From Acinetobacter baumannii (lineage in GTDB: Bacteria; Pseudomonadota; Gammaproteobacteria; Pseudomonadales; Moraxellaceae): a stretch of DNA of 64,000 nt. The DNA lies in NCBI RefSeq assembly GCF_009759685.1, contig NZ_CP046654.1:1550001-1614000 (forward strand). Direction: 5' to 3'. Of the stretch, positions 1 to 8,297 are shown one piece after another (position 1 is the first letter of the stretch; each line of letters begins with the position of its first letter). The notes beneath the pieces are model-generated. The model saw nothing but the letters and a program-made list of their open reading frames with translations. It was not told the origin of the DNA and did no database searches. The translations under genes were made by a program, and so were the position numbers.

Positions 1-231
1 GTTAGCGGCATCACGAACGATATAAAAAACATTACCATTTTTTAATTCAGTTTTATTTTGTGTAGCTGTGATTTCTTGTTGAGAGTCATCAGCTTGTTCT
101 GATATTTGATCGTTAGTCTGAACGGATTCTTGTTCCTTTGCATGGTCTTGTGCCTGATCACATCCAAGTAACAACATACCTGAAGCAAAAATCACAAATG
201 GGAAAAATGCACCTTGTAAAACTTTTTTCAT
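1..231 (-). CDS. Putative lipoprotein, N-terminal part only
   Basis: The gene runs off the left edge, so only the first 77 residues are visible. They begin MKKVLQGAFF and have a hydrophobic stretch ending in the lipobox LLGC (Cys24), which marks a lipid-anchored envelope protein. Next comes an acidic, Gln/Glu/Asp-rich linker (about residues 25-60), typical of a tether leading to a folded domain, and then the start of a more ordered segment (NGNVFYIVRDAAN). I do not recognise the family. The start is the only ATG that gives a complete signal peptide. Confidence 0.7.
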   Translation of the reverse strand, partial: MKKVLQGAFFPFVIFASGMLLLGCDQAQDHAKEQESVQTNDQISEQADDSQQEITATQNKTELKNGNVFYIVRDAAN

Positions 232-333
232 AACTACAAACAATACCAACTGAAGCAAGTAGGTACTATATGCATAAAATATGTAGAAATAAGGTATTGT
301 TGCAAATGAACAACATTTTGAGTAGACAATAAA

Positions 334-360
334 AAAGGAGTGCTATAGCACTCCTTTTAT
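334..360 (-). terminator. Intrinsic terminator after the glutathione peroxidase gene
   Basis: A perfect 24-base palindrome (334-357, core GGAGTGCTATAGCACTCC) has A/T runs on both sides. It lies 17 bases past the stop of the minus-strand peroxidase gene and could stop transcription in that direction. Confidence 0.75.
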
Positions 361-376
361 TAGTTTGATGCAAAAA

Positions 377-922
377 TTATTTAGCTAATTCCGCTTCAAC
401 TGCTTTTACAATTTGTTCATCGTCTGCCGTTAAGTTAGGAGCAAAACGCGCAACAACTTCACCGTTTTTATTTATTAGGAATTTCTCGAAGTTCCATAAC
501 ACTTCAGGGGCAGGGTTAGTAGGAATACCTAAACCTTCTAAGCGCTCACGGAAAGGACCTTCTCCAATACGTTCTGGTTGAGCTGTTGTTAGCACTTGAT
601 AAAGTGGATGTTTATCTTCGCCAGCTACAGAGATTTTAGAGAAAAGTGGGAAATGAACATCGTAGTTTAATGAGCAGAACTGTTGAATTTCTTCATCCGA
701 ACCAGGCTCTTGTTCTTTAAAGTTGTTTGCAGGGAAGCCTAAGATTTCAAGACCTTGATCTTTCTTTGCTTGATACAGCTTTTCTAAACCTTCGTATTGT
801 GGAGTTAAACCACATTTAGACGCTGTGTTTACGATTAATAAAACTTTCCCTTTATATTGGTCAAGGTCAACCGTTTCGCCTGAAATAGCTTTTACTGGAA
901 TATGATATACAGATTGAGTCAT
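377..922 (-). CDS. btuE: Glutathione peroxidase family thiol peroxidase (BtuE type)
   Basis: The product (181 aa) reduces hydrogen peroxide and organic or lipid hydroperoxides. Bacterial BtuE-type enzymes usually draw electrons from thioredoxin or glutathione. The thioredoxin-fold signatures are clear: NTASKCGLTPQYE with the peroxidatic Cys37, LGFPANNFKEQEPG with Gln71, and WNFEKFL with Trp143. The active residue is Cys, not selenocysteine. The reading frame extends 24 codons further upstream, but the start chosen here has an AGGAAAG ribosome site 4 bases before it and matches the length of E. coli BtuE (183 aa). The gene stands alone between a terminator and the AraC regulator. No signal peptide is present, so the enzyme should be cytoplasmic. 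Confidence 0.9.
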   Translation of the reverse strand: MTQSVYHIPVKAISGETVDLDQYKGKVLLIVNTASKCGLTPQYEGLEKLYQAKKDQGLEILGFPANNFKEQEPGSDEEIQQFCSLNYDVHFPLFSKISVAGEDKHPLYQVLTTAQPERIGEGPFRERLEGLGIPTNPAPEVLWNFEKFLINKNGEVVARFAPNLTADDEQIVKAVEAELAK

Positions 923-1044
923 GAGTCTTTCCTGAAGATTGTAATTGATATCAAGTAACGCATTTGTTTTAACTGCTATTCTTGAGTAGTGCAATAATAT
1001 TCGTGTTCAAAAAATAAAAAGATATACAAAAGCAGTTTTACTAT

Positions 1045-1809
1045 CTAATTATTTCTGATTTGAACAGGTGTTTGGCCTGTATATCTTTTAAAAAATTCGA
1101 TAAAACTTGAGCTGTGTTGATATCCTAAATCGTATGCTAGGCGTTTAATCGGTGTTCCTTGACGGATCTGATGAATGGCGTAAACAATTTTGGCTCGATT
1201 ACGCCATTCGGATAGTGAAAGTTGTAGTTCTTGTTGGCTTAAGCGTAATAAATGACGATCACTGACAGAAAAGTTCTGAAGTAGCTGCTGTAAAGAGAGA
1301 TTAAAAAGTAATGGGTCTGAAAGCTTTTCTAAAATTGGCAGTAAAACAGGATGCCGTGTTTGTGGTAAATAATGAGAATAGGCGGGTGCTTGTTGTAATT
1401 GATCGAATAAAACCTGTAAAAGATGTTCTAAATATTCAGGCTTTTCCGTTTGTTTTTGCTGTTCCAATATTTGTAAAACTAAGGTTCGAAAGAAGGGCTG
1501 AATACTAAAGCATCGGCAGATATCTCCTAAAATAGAGCAAAGCCGAGGATGTAAACGAATGCAGATATAATGAATTTCATGATCGATATGGGTAGATTGA
1601 TGAACCGTTTGAGGGGGAATCCAAAGCCCATAGCTTGGAGGAGACAAGTATATTTGCTCTTCTACCTGTATTTCTAAAATACCATTTAAACTAAAATTGA
1701 AATCGCCCCATAGTGAAGCATGAGGACGAACAATATCTTCTTTCTCGTATAGAAATTCATGAACTTCTATACTCTCTAATAAAGAAAATTGTTGGTCCTC
1801 ATTTTTCAT
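1045..1809 (-). CDS. AraC-family transcriptional regulator
   Basis: A 254-aa regulator with an N-terminal cupin-like sensing domain (about residues 10-130, with PPSYGLWIPPQTVHQ resembling the AraC arm and barrel) and a C-terminal pair of helix-turn-helix motifs (about 155-254). The second motif reads RLAYDLGYQHSSSFIEFFKRYTGQTP, the classic AraC/XylS signature. It lies 21 bp after the MFS transporter gene on the same strand, so the two are probably one transcript and the regulator may control the exporter or itself. The inducer cannot be read from the sequence. Confidence 0.85.
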   Translation of the reverse strand: MKNEDQQFSLLESIEVHEFLYEKEDIVRPHASLWGDFNFSLNGILEIQVEEQIYLSPPSYGLWIPPQTVHQSTHIDHEIHYICIRLHPRLCSILGDICRCFSIQPFFRTLVLQILEQQKQTEKPEYLEHLLQVLFDQLQQAPAYSHYLPQTRHPVLLPILEKLSDPLLFNLSLQQLLQNFSVSDRHLLRLSQQELQLSLSEWRNRAKIVYAIHQIRQGTPIKRLAYDLGYQHSSSFIEFFKRYTGQTPVQIRNN

Positions 1810-1830
1810 GGGTCTACTCTAAGTAATATT

Positions 1831-3045
1831 CTAATTTTCACATGTTGCTTTGGGATTGTTTAAACCTTTGGCTAAGGTAAATGTACTAATTAAAGCTAAG
1901 GCAACGAAGCTTAATACCCCATAAATTAGAGTATTTTCATTGAAATGATCAACTACATAACCACCTAATAATGATCCTGTAGCAATCATGACTTGGAACA
2001 TACCAACAAAAAGCGGCATACCTTTTTCTACAGCATGAGGTGCGTGTACAAACATCCAAATATTGGCAGAGGTAGGGAATGCGCCAAATGCGAAGCCCCA
2101 TAATGCTGTAAGGACAATGGCACCAAACTCATGGATAGCAAAGATTGGGAAGCCAAAGAATACAATGGCAAAACATGTTCCAACGAAAGCTAAGGTATAC
2201 CGAACATTTAAATTACCACTGTACCCTGCAAATGCATTGCCAAAAATACCGGCTATTCCGTAAAGCAATAATAATGAGCTAATAGTTGTGCCATTAAACC
2301 CGGCTACATTTTTAAAGAAAGGGGCTAAATAACTATATGCACAGAAGTGAGCAAGCCCAATTAATAAAACAATAAGCATGCCGCTACGTGCTTTAGGTGT
2401 GCGTAATAATGCAGGTAAATCGCGAATATGTATTGCTGACTCTGGTAAAAGTTTTGGTAAGAAAATAAGCTGAAGCACTAATACAACAAGACCGATAGCA
2501 GCTGTAATTCCAAAGGCACTGCGCCACCCATAAAACTCACTTAACCATGTTCCAATCGGTACACCTAGTACAGTGGCGAAAGTTACACCAGCCATTACTA
2601 CAGCAGTTGCTTTGGCAATAGGTAAATTTGCAGGTGCGAGCTTACCGCTTAAGGCAATTGCTGTTGCCCAGAAGCCACCAATTGAAATCCCTAAAATCAA
2701 ACGGCTCAATAATAAAACATGAAAGTTTTCTGCAAAAGCCGTAATGGTATTGGCAATCACCATAATAGCAGTCAGTAAAATAAGCACATAACGACGGTCG
2801 AGTTGCTTTACTGAAACGGGTAATAGAGGGGCTGCAATCGCTGCCATAATGCTGGGTACTGTAATAATAAGACCTGCTGTACCTACAGAAATGTGTAAAT
2901 CGGCTGCAACGCTATTTAAGACACCAACAGGTAAAAATTCACTCGTTACCAAGGCAAAGGCTGCGATGGCAACAGCCAAAATAGCAAACCAGCTCCCTTG
3001 TGTGGAAGTCATGGGTCGTGCTTTAGAGGTAGTAGATTGGTCCAT
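1831..3045 (-). CDS. MFS transporter, DHA1 family
   Basis: A 404-aa inner-membrane protein with about 12 hydrophobic segments. It has the sugar-efflux/AraJ-like opening (ALVTSEFLPVGVLNSVAADLHIS) and the loop motif LDRRYVLI between helices 2 and 3. DHA1 proteins are proton antiporters that export drugs, sugars or purines; the substrate here is unknown. The first ATG has AAGGA 9 bases upstream, so it is preferred over the internal Met12. The gene is divergent from a TetR-type regulator, with two palindromes in the shared intergenic space, which suggests repression by that regulator. An AraC-type gene follows 21 bp downstream. Confidence 0.85.
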   Translation of the reverse strand: MDQSTTSKARPMTSTQGSWFAILAVAIAAFALVTSEFLPVGVLNSVAADLHISVGTAGLIITVPSIMAAIAAPLLPVSVKQLDRRYVLILLTAIMVIANTITAFAENFHVLLLSRLILGISIGGFWATAIALSGKLAPANLPIAKATAVVMAGVTFATVLGVPIGTWLSEFYGWRSAFGITAAIGLVVLVLQLIFLPKLLPESAIHIRDLPALLRTPKARSGMLIVLLIGLAHFCAYSYLAPFFKNVAGFNGTTISSLLLLYGIAGIFGNAFAGYSGNLNVRYTLAFVGTCFAIVFFGFPIFAIHEFGAIVLTALWGFAFGAFPTSANIWMFVHAPHAVEKGMPLFVGMFQVMIATGSLLGGYVVDHFNENTLIYGVLSFVALALISTFTLAKGLNNPKATCEN

Positions 3046-3101
3046 AAAGAAATCCTTACTTTGCTAAATTCGAAGTGAAGAAAGGCAAATTTATAATTAA
3101 C

Positions 3102-3170
3102 TAACGATCATTATGAAAATAAAATAGTTGATAAAAAATTGAACGTCAATTAATTTAATAACGATTGTTA
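3102..3170. promoter_or_regulatory. Pair of operator-like palindromes between the MFS and TetR genes
   Basis: Two related 12-mers, TAACGATCATTA (3102-3113) and TAACGATTGTTA (3159-3170), are each near-palindromic and lie 57 bp apart in the divergent intergenic region. TetR-family repressors usually bind such sites in their own promoter region. The first site sits on the MFS side and the second on the TetR side. That the TetR protein binds them is an inference. Confidence 0.5.
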
Positions 3171-3190
3171 TAAAAATAGATGTGATCTTT

Positions 3191-3832
3191 ATGACAAATA
3201 GGCATGAAACAGATCTTGTTAATGAGGACACGTTAAAAAAGAAGCGTGGACGCCCTAAATGCTTTGATGAGCAGCAAGTGTTAGAGAAAGCTATGTTACT
3301 TTTTTGGGAACATGGCTATGAAGCCACCTCTATTAGTGACTTAACACATGCTTTAGAAATTACAGCGCCGAGCCTATACAGTGCTTTTGGCGATAAGGCA
3401 GGTTTGTTTTACAAAAGTATTGACTACTATCTCGCTCATGAAGCATGTCCTATTGAAACGATATTTTTAGAAGCAAAAACTGCAAAAATTGCTTTTGAGT
3501 TATATCTTTATGACAATGTAAAACGATTGGTTCAACCTAATAAGCCAGCAGGTTGTATGTTGGTAGTTGCTGCTATGAACTGTTCTGATGCCACACAAGA
3601 GGTACAGCAAAATCTTTTAGATAAGCGAATAAAGACCAAAGAAAAATTATTAAAACGTCTCGAACAAGGTGTAGAGCAGGGCGATTTGCCTACTAATGCC
3701 CCTCTACAAGAAATGACTGATTTTTATGCGACTGTTATTCAGGGGCTTACCATTCAGGCCAGAGATGGTGCAAGTACCGAACAATTACATAAAGTGGTAG
3801 AACATGCCATGAAAGCTTGGACATTATTTTAA
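3191..3832 (+). CDS. TetR/AcrR-family transcriptional regulator
   Basis: A 213-aa one-component repressor. The N-terminal DNA-binding domain contains KKRGRPKCFDEQQVLEKAMLLFWEHGYEATSISDL followed by the recognition helix ITAPSLYSAFGDKAGLF. The all-helical C-terminal half (about residues 80-213) should bind a ligand and dimerise. The frame also allows a GTG start 9 bases upstream (3182); neither start has a convincing ribosome site, and ATG was chosen. It is divergent from the MFS exporter gene, the usual layout for a repressor that controls an efflux pump and itself. The ligand is unknown. Confidence 0.85.
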   Translation: MTNRHETDLVNEDTLKKKRGRPKCFDEQQVLEKAMLLFWEHGYEATSISDLTHALEITAPSLYSAFGDKAGLFYKSIDYYLAHEACPIETIFLEAKTAKIAFELYLYDNVKRLVQPNKPAGCMLVVAAMNCSDATQEVQQNLLDKRIKTKEKLLKRLEQGVEQGDLPTNAPLQEMTDFYATVIQGLTIQARDGASTEQLHKVVEHAMKAWTLF

Positions 3833-3937
3833 AAAATAAATGATGTCTTAAGTTCAATATCAATGTCGGAAATACGATATTTCAATTTATTAAGACATTC
3901 TTCAAAATAAAGTCTCTTTTGTAGTTGGTGTATTACT

Positions 3938-4858
3938 ATGAGTCAGGTCATGAAATATCACAAATGGGCATTTATTTTTCCCATTCTGGCAGTACTGATT
4001 TGGTCTTTAAATATTGTAGTCACCCGCTATGTCTCGGACTATATTTCTCCGGTAAGTATCAGCTTTTATCGGTGGTTAATCGCTTTTATTATTTTGACTC
4101 CATTTATGTTTTTGTCTGTTTGGAGACAAAGACGACTAGTAATACCCTATTTACCTAAGCTTGCTGTGTTAAGTGCATTTGGGATGGTGCTTTATCAAGG
4201 CTTGGCTTATACGGCTGCCCATTATACTAGTGCAACCAATATGGGGATTGTGAATGCATTTATTCCCATCTTTACGATCTTTGTTTCGCTTGCCATTTTA
4301 AAAGATGTGCCTAATCGCTTTGCAGTTTTTGGCAGTATTTTGTCTTTTGCTGGTCTGCTATACGTTATGTCCCAAGGAAATATTAATAAGCTTTTAAGTG
4401 GTGGCGGGCACCTTGGCGATGCATTGATGATTATTGCCGTATTCTTCTATGCATTTTATGGAGTTTTCTTAAAGAAATGGCAGCTCCCACTTCCAATTAT
4501 GACAAGCTTATACGTTCAGATTGGGTTTTCCGTGCTGTTCCATCTTCCTTTAATTTTCTGGTTTGGTCTGGATGCCTTAAATGCACAAAATGCGCCAAGT
4601 GCAATTTATGCCGGTGTATTTGCTTCACTCATTGCGCCGCTAGTTTGGATGTTAGCCGTACAACAACTTGGGCCAAATAGAACCAGTATCTTTATGAATC
4701 TTGTGCCAGTGTTCACCGCCATTATTGCAAGTATCTGGTTATCTGAACAATGGACCATATATCACACCTTCGGCGGAATTATGATTCTGGTGGGCATTAT
4801 CATGGCACAAAAGAAGGTTAATTCTAAAAAATCAGATCTTTTGCCAGAGCAAAATTAA
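3938..4858 (+). CDS. DMT-superfamily exporter (EamA family)
   Basis: A 306-aa inner-membrane protein made of two EamA repeats (about residues 10-145 and 160-295) with ten predicted helices. Family landmarks include FPILAVLIWSLNIVVTRYVSD near the start and the second-repeat segment GPNRTSIFMNLVPVFTAIIAS. Relatives export amino acids or other small metabolites; the substrate here is unknown. A Lys/Ser-rich tail follows the last helix. A second ATG lies four codons in, and neither start has a strong ribosome site. The gene stands alone, before the small RNA candidate. Confidence 0.85.
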   Translation: MSQVMKYHKWAFIFPILAVLIWSLNIVVTRYVSDYISPVSISFYRWLIAFIILTPFMFLSVWRQRRLVIPYLPKLAVLSAFGMVLYQGLAYTAAHYTSATNMGIVNAFIPIFTIFVSLAILKDVPNRFAVFGSILSFAGLLYVMSQGNINKLLSGGGHLGDALMIIAVFFYAFYGVFLKKWQLPLPIMTSLYVQIGFSVLFHLPLIFWFGLDALNAQNAPSAIYAGVFASLIAPLVWMLAVQQLGPNRTSIFMNLVPVFTAIIASIWLSEQWTIYHTFGGIMILVGIIMAQKKVNSKKSDLLPEQN

Positions 4859-5051
4859 GAATCATAAAAAAACTATGGCATATTTTTAAAAAAAGTGATG
4901 AAAATATGCCAGTTTTTTATCAATCTAAGCTTTTCTATATGATTTATAAATATATTTATGAAAAGATTGTGTAACATAAATATTAAAAAAGGCCAATAAA
5001 AATATTAATATAATTTTAATTCAACTGCTAAAAACGCCAAATTCCCTACAC

Positions 5052-5080
5052 TTTTCATGCTTTTTTTAGAGAAATAATAT
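5052..5080 (+). promoter_or_regulatory. Sigma-70-like promoter of the structured small RNA candidate
   Basis: TTTTCA (5052-5057) and TAATAT (5075-5080) are separated by exactly 17 bp, placing a transcription start near 5087. No protein gene follows on this strand before the terminator at 5208-5241, so the transcript would be noncoding. Confidence 0.5.
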
Positions 5081-5086
5081 ATTTCT

Positions 5087-5241
5087 CACATTAAGTCTCT
5101 TGCCACATAATAGCGACCACTACGAAAGATGCTCTTTTAAGCAATTTTTCTTTCGTTCCAGAGATATCCAAACCCTCTGGATGTGGTATATACCCATCCT
5201 TTTTTATGCTCAGTTATCCCTATATAACTGAGCTTTTTTTT
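5087..5241 (+). ncRNA. Candidate structured small RNA with a three-way junction
   Basis: This part of the 391-bp gap between the EamA exporter and tsaC folds by eye into a compact multibranched structure. A closing stem pairs 5101-5108 with 5181-5188 (core CCACAT/ATGTGG). It encloses hairpin A (5122-5129 with 5149-5156, ACGAAAGA/TCTTTCGT) and hairpin B (5158-5163 with 5175-5180, CCAGAG/CTCTGG). Hairpin B abuts the closing stem with no unpaired base. A linker and an intrinsic terminator (5208-5241) end the transcript at about 155 nt. No ORF lies inside, and the next gene is on the opposite strand, so this is not a riboswitch leader. It does not resemble 6S RNA, the SRP RNA or tmRNA as I know them. 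The rest of the gap (4859-5051) is AT-rich and otherwise empty. Confidence 0.6.
5208..5241 (+). terminator. Intrinsic terminator of the small RNA candidate
   Basis: A perfect 10-bp stem (GCTCAGTTAT / ATAACTGAGC) with a 6-base loop is followed by eight T residues on the plus strand. On the minus strand it is followed by A residues, so it does not serve tsaC. Confidence 0.85.
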
Positions 5242-5249
5242 GTCTGGAA

Positions 5250-5819
5250 TTAAGGACGTATCACTTCACCAGTTAAGGCGTTAATGATGCGGCTTGGCTG
5301 TTGGCTTTGGCCTAAATCACCATTGAGATAGTTTAATTGTGAACCAAAGTATTGGCAGGCATCTTGTAAAGAATGTGCAGGTTCTTGTCCACTAGGGTTG
5401 GCACTCGTCGATACAATAAAACCATGAAAAGCATTGCATAAAGCGACACATAAAGGATGTGTCGTTACACGTACTGCAACAAGAGGATGCTCGCCTTTAA
5501 TCCATGAGGGGATGTGTTGATCAGCAGGTAATAGCCAAGTTGTGGCTCTTTCTGATGGTTGATGGTTTGTCCAGCAATCAATAATTTCTTGCTGAGTAGT
5601 TTGCGGTAAGGAAGTTAGTAGATGTTCTACTTGACTAATATGGCCAGCCAATAAAATGACGCCCTTTTCAATAGGACGCTGTTTCAATTCAAGAATTTTT
5701 TGAAAAGCTTGTTCATTAAATGGATCACAGCCTAGTCCCCAGACTGCCTCAGTTGGATATGCCAAAACTTGACCTTGTTGTAAACATTCGGCTGCTTCGG
5801 TCACTGAGGTCGTAATCAT
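5250..5819 (-). CDS. tsaC: Threonylcarbamoyl-AMP synthase (TsaC/YrdC)
   Basis: The 189-aa product makes threonylcarbamoyl-AMP from threonine, bicarbonate and ATP, the first step in forming the t6A base at position 37 of tRNAs that read ANN codons. The YrdC fold is visible in VLAYPTEAVWGLGCDPFNEQA, the ELKQRP motif, KGVILLAG, and HPLVAVRVTTHPLC with the later STSANPSG. The length matches the short TsaC form (E. coli 190 aa), without the extra Sua5 domain. It lies 50 bp after dprA on the same strand, and the dprA-tsaC pairing is common in gammaproteobacteria. Confidence 0.93.
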   Translation of the reverse strand: MITTSVTEAAECLQQGQVLAYPTEAVWGLGCDPFNEQAFQKILELKQRPIEKGVILLAGHISQVEHLLTSLPQTTQQEIIDCWTNHQPSERATTWLLPADQHIPSWIKGEHPLVAVRVTTHPLCVALCNAFHGFIVSTSANPSGQEPAHSLQDACQYFGSQLNYLNGDLGQSQQPSRIINALTGEVIRP

Positions 5820-5869
5820 GGTAATACTTTCCTTTCAATCAAACAGAATCGCTATTGTGCGCTCTAATA

Positions 5870-7021
5870 CTAAGAACGACAACGTAAATACAGCCCTGAT
5901 TGTTGCATACATAAACCGAGTAGTTCTAGTTCCATTAGTGAAGAGGTCAGTTCAGAAACTGGAATATTATGGTGAACTACAAGTTGGTCAATATTTTGTC
6001 CCACCCAGTCTAAAGACTGATAAAGGTCAATCAAATGCTCAGGAATTTCTGGAGTATTCGTATTAGCTTCTTCAGTTTGATTTTGTTGCTGACTTTGCCA
6101 TTGGGTTGGTAAAGCAAGATCCTCAATAATCTGTTCAGGATGGTCGATTAAAATTGCACCTTCACGGATAAGTTGATGGCATCCTTGATGAAACTCGCTA
6201 TAAATATGGCCCGGAATCGCGAATACGGTTTTACCTTGTTCAGCAGCTTTATTGGCCGTGATGAGTGAGCCACTTTTTAATGTCGCTTCTACCACCAAAA
6301 CGCCTAAACTCAAACCGCTGACAATTCGGTTTCTACGTGGAAAATGCTGTTGTAATGGCGGTGTACCCGGTAAAAACTCAGTAATAATGGCGCCGTTTTG
6401 AGCCAAAATATGTTCTGCAAGTTTTTTATTTTGAGCTGGATAAGTAGTGTCTAAGCCCGTACCCGTCACTGCAATGGTACGTTGATGAGTAGATGCACCT
6501 TGATGAGCGGCTTCATCAATGCCATAAGCCAGACCACTACTAATGAAAAAGCCCTTTTCACTTAAGTAGTAAGCAAAATCATAAGCGACCTGTCGTCCAT
6601 GTGGGCTTGGCTTTCGGCTACCGACAATCGCAATTTGAGGTTGCAATAAAGCTTGCGCTTGACCTTTCCCAAAAATAATAGGTGGGTGATCTGTATAAGG
6701 AAGTAATTGAGTGGGATAGCCAGAGTCATCCGGCGTTAAAATAAAATCCGTATGCTGACGAACTTGTTGTACAAGTTGTTCAAACTGCGCTTGACCTTGG
6801 GGCGTTTGAAATTCGTTTACACGCTTTAAGTGATTAGCATGTAGCCCCAGAGAGGACCACTTTGCTAAACCATCAGGTTGAGTGGCTTTTTCACAATTTC
6901 CAAAATAATCAATAATTTTTTTAAAGCTGACTAAAGAGTGCTGCACCAAATACCACACTTTAAGTGTGTGGTAGTGGTGTGAAGAAAGTTGAGTGAGCAT
7001 TGTAAAAGGTACATCCAGCAT
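5870..7021 (-). CDS. dprA: DNA-processing protein DprA
   Basis: The 383-aa product binds incoming single-stranded DNA during natural transformation and loads RecA on it in the cytoplasm. The Rossmann-like core is marked by AIVGSRKPSPHGRQ (GSR at 134-136), SSGLAYGIDEAAHQGA, and IVSGLSLGVLVVEATLKSGSLITA. The N-terminal SAM-like region (1-90) and the C-terminal winged-helix-like region (about 310-383) are both present, so the protein looks complete. The start codon overlaps the stop of the upstream LysM gene (TAATG), which suggests coupled translation. An alternative ATG lies seven codons in. Together with intact comM elsewhere in the window, it fits a naturally competent Acinetobacter. Confidence 0.93.
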   Translation of the reverse strand: MLDVPFTMLTQLSSHHYHTLKVWYLVQHSLVSFKKIIDYFGNCEKATQPDGLAKWSSLGLHANHLKRVNEFQTPQGQAQFEQLVQQVRQHTDFILTPDDSGYPTQLLPYTDHPPIIFGKGQAQALLQPQIAIVGSRKPSPHGRQVAYDFAYYLSEKGFFISSGLAYGIDEAAHQGASTHQRTIAVTGTGLDTTYPAQNKKLAEHILAQNGAIITEFLPGTPPLQQHFPRRNRIVSGLSLGVLVVEATLKSGSLITANKAAEQGKTVFAIPGHIYSEFHQGCHQLIREGAILIDHPEQIIEDLALPTQWQSQQQNQTEEANTNTPEIPEHLIDLYQSLDWVGQNIDQLVVHHNIPVSELTSSLMELELLGLCMQQSGLYLRCRS

Positions 7022-8175
7022 TAATCATTAAATTGAGGTGGCTGAATGCTTGAACCAACCTTAATTGGTAAATCGCTCTCTAAAACATAAGCATAACTTA
7101 GCTGATCAAAAGTTCTAAAAACCATTAGACTGCCAATTTGTTGGCCAGGAAGTTGAATTACTTCTTTGGTTTTAGGGTCGCGAATTGATTCACCTTGTTG
7201 GGTAATATCAAAAACTTGGCCTACTTGAACGCCTTGGGTTGTACCGCGGTCCAAAGTCACTACACTATTTTTTGCAGCTCTACCAATTGAACCCATGACA
7301 CGAATAATCTTGCCACTATCCGTCACTTGCTTCGCATCTACTGGGTAAAATAATGTTGGCAAAGTAGCTTGCTCTTCAGGCATAACACGATCACCACGAC
7401 GAACTTCAGCGTTATAACTATCTGTTAGTTCTAATGTAGTAATATCTTTTTCAGAAGATACCGCAACACCTGAAGCAACCTGTAGTAACTCAATCCCTAA
7501 ACTATGCTTTTTACCTTTATTGTCTGTGAAATAGTAAGGTTCACCTTCTCGGTAGACTGCATAACGCTGCCCATTAATTAAGCCTTGTCCTCGTGCATAA
7601 ATAGTCTGGCCTTTTCCTGCAAGAACACGTTGATCGGCTGTACCAACAATATAAGGTGTGTTGGTAATTGAGTCGGCTGGTAAAATAGTACTGTTCTCTA
7701 ACCACTGTTTAATATGTTCAAGTGGAATAACCGGAACGCTATTATTTAATGCTTCGACGCGAACTTGTGGTTGTAGGTTTGTGGTTTGACCTGTATAGCG
7801 GCGAATAATACCGACACAACCATCGCCCTCATCTTTACCGACTAAAGGACGCCCATCTAGGTTACATAATAGTAATCGGTCACCCGGATAGATCCAGTGT
7901 GGATTTTTAACATGTTGGTTGCTCGCCCAGATTTCAGGCCAACGCCATGGTTTATTTAGAAAATGTCCTGAAATATCCCATAAAGTATCCCCACGTTTTA
8001 CAACATATACATTGGGTGCATTACTTTTAAGTGAGGGTGGATTATGGTTCGGACTGGTTGCATGAACCTCTGCTATCGTACCGATTGTGACACCTGTACA
8101 GAGCGCCAAAGCAAGTAAATGCTTCTTTATCCCCAAGGCATGAAAATTAACCATGCCGTCAAAAACCTTTTTCAT
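7021..8175 (-). CDS. Secreted LysM-domain peptidoglycan-binding protein
   Basis: A 384-aa exported protein. Residues 1-39 form a signal peptide ending in EVHA. A LysM domain follows (about 55-103, VYVVKRGDTLWDISGHFLNKPWRWPEIW), which binds the glycan strands of the cell wall. The remainder (about 110-384) is a conserved region of unknown function seen in the LysM proteins encoded next to dprA in many gammaproteobacteria. The start has AGGAATT 7 bases upstream. It is the first gene of a LysM-dprA-tsaC transcript divergent from def. No catalytic residues were recognised, so a structural or scaffold role is more likely than a hydrolase. Confidence 0.88.
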   Translation of the reverse strand: MKKVFDGMVNFHALGIKKHLLALALCTGVTIGTIAEVHATSPNHNPPSLKSNAPNVYVVKRGDTLWDISGHFLNKPWRWPEIWASNQHVKNPHWIYPGDRLLLCNLDGRPLVGKDEGDGCVGIIRRYTGQTTNLQPQVRVEALNNSVPVIPLEHIKQWLENSTILPADSITNTPYIVGTADQRVLAGKGQTIYARGQGLINGQRYAVYREGEPYYFTDNKGKKHSLGIELLQVASGVAVSSEKDITTLELTDSYNAEVRRGDRVMPEEQATLPTLFYPVDAKQVTDSGKIIRVMGSIGRAAKNSVVTLDRGTTQGVQVGQVFDITQQGESIRDPKTKEVIQLPGQQIGSLMVFRTFDQLSYAYVLESDLPIKVGSSIQPPQFND

Positions 8176-8211
8176 TATGATAATTCCTAAAAATTATGTG
8201 TGCAGTTGCGT

Positions 8212-8217
8212 TATAAT
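8212..8217 (+). promoter_or_regulatory. Minus-10 element upstream of def
   Basis: A perfect TATAAT lies 81 bp before the def start codon in the intergenic space shared with the LysM gene. No good minus-35 hexamer was found at the right distance, so this is a partial promoter call. Confidence 0.4.
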
Positions 8218-8297
8218 GGGCGGCTTACACACAATTTTTCGATGAAGTATTTCCTTCATTTGGTTTTTCAATCAATGGCATAAGTGAGGACGACAGT

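Noticed and set aside
5087..5241. 6S RNA, SRP RNA or tmRNA as the identity of the small RNA candidate
   Set aside because: It lacks the long closed rod of 6S, the GGAAGCA-type SRP loop, and the tRNA-like ends and tag frame of tmRNA.
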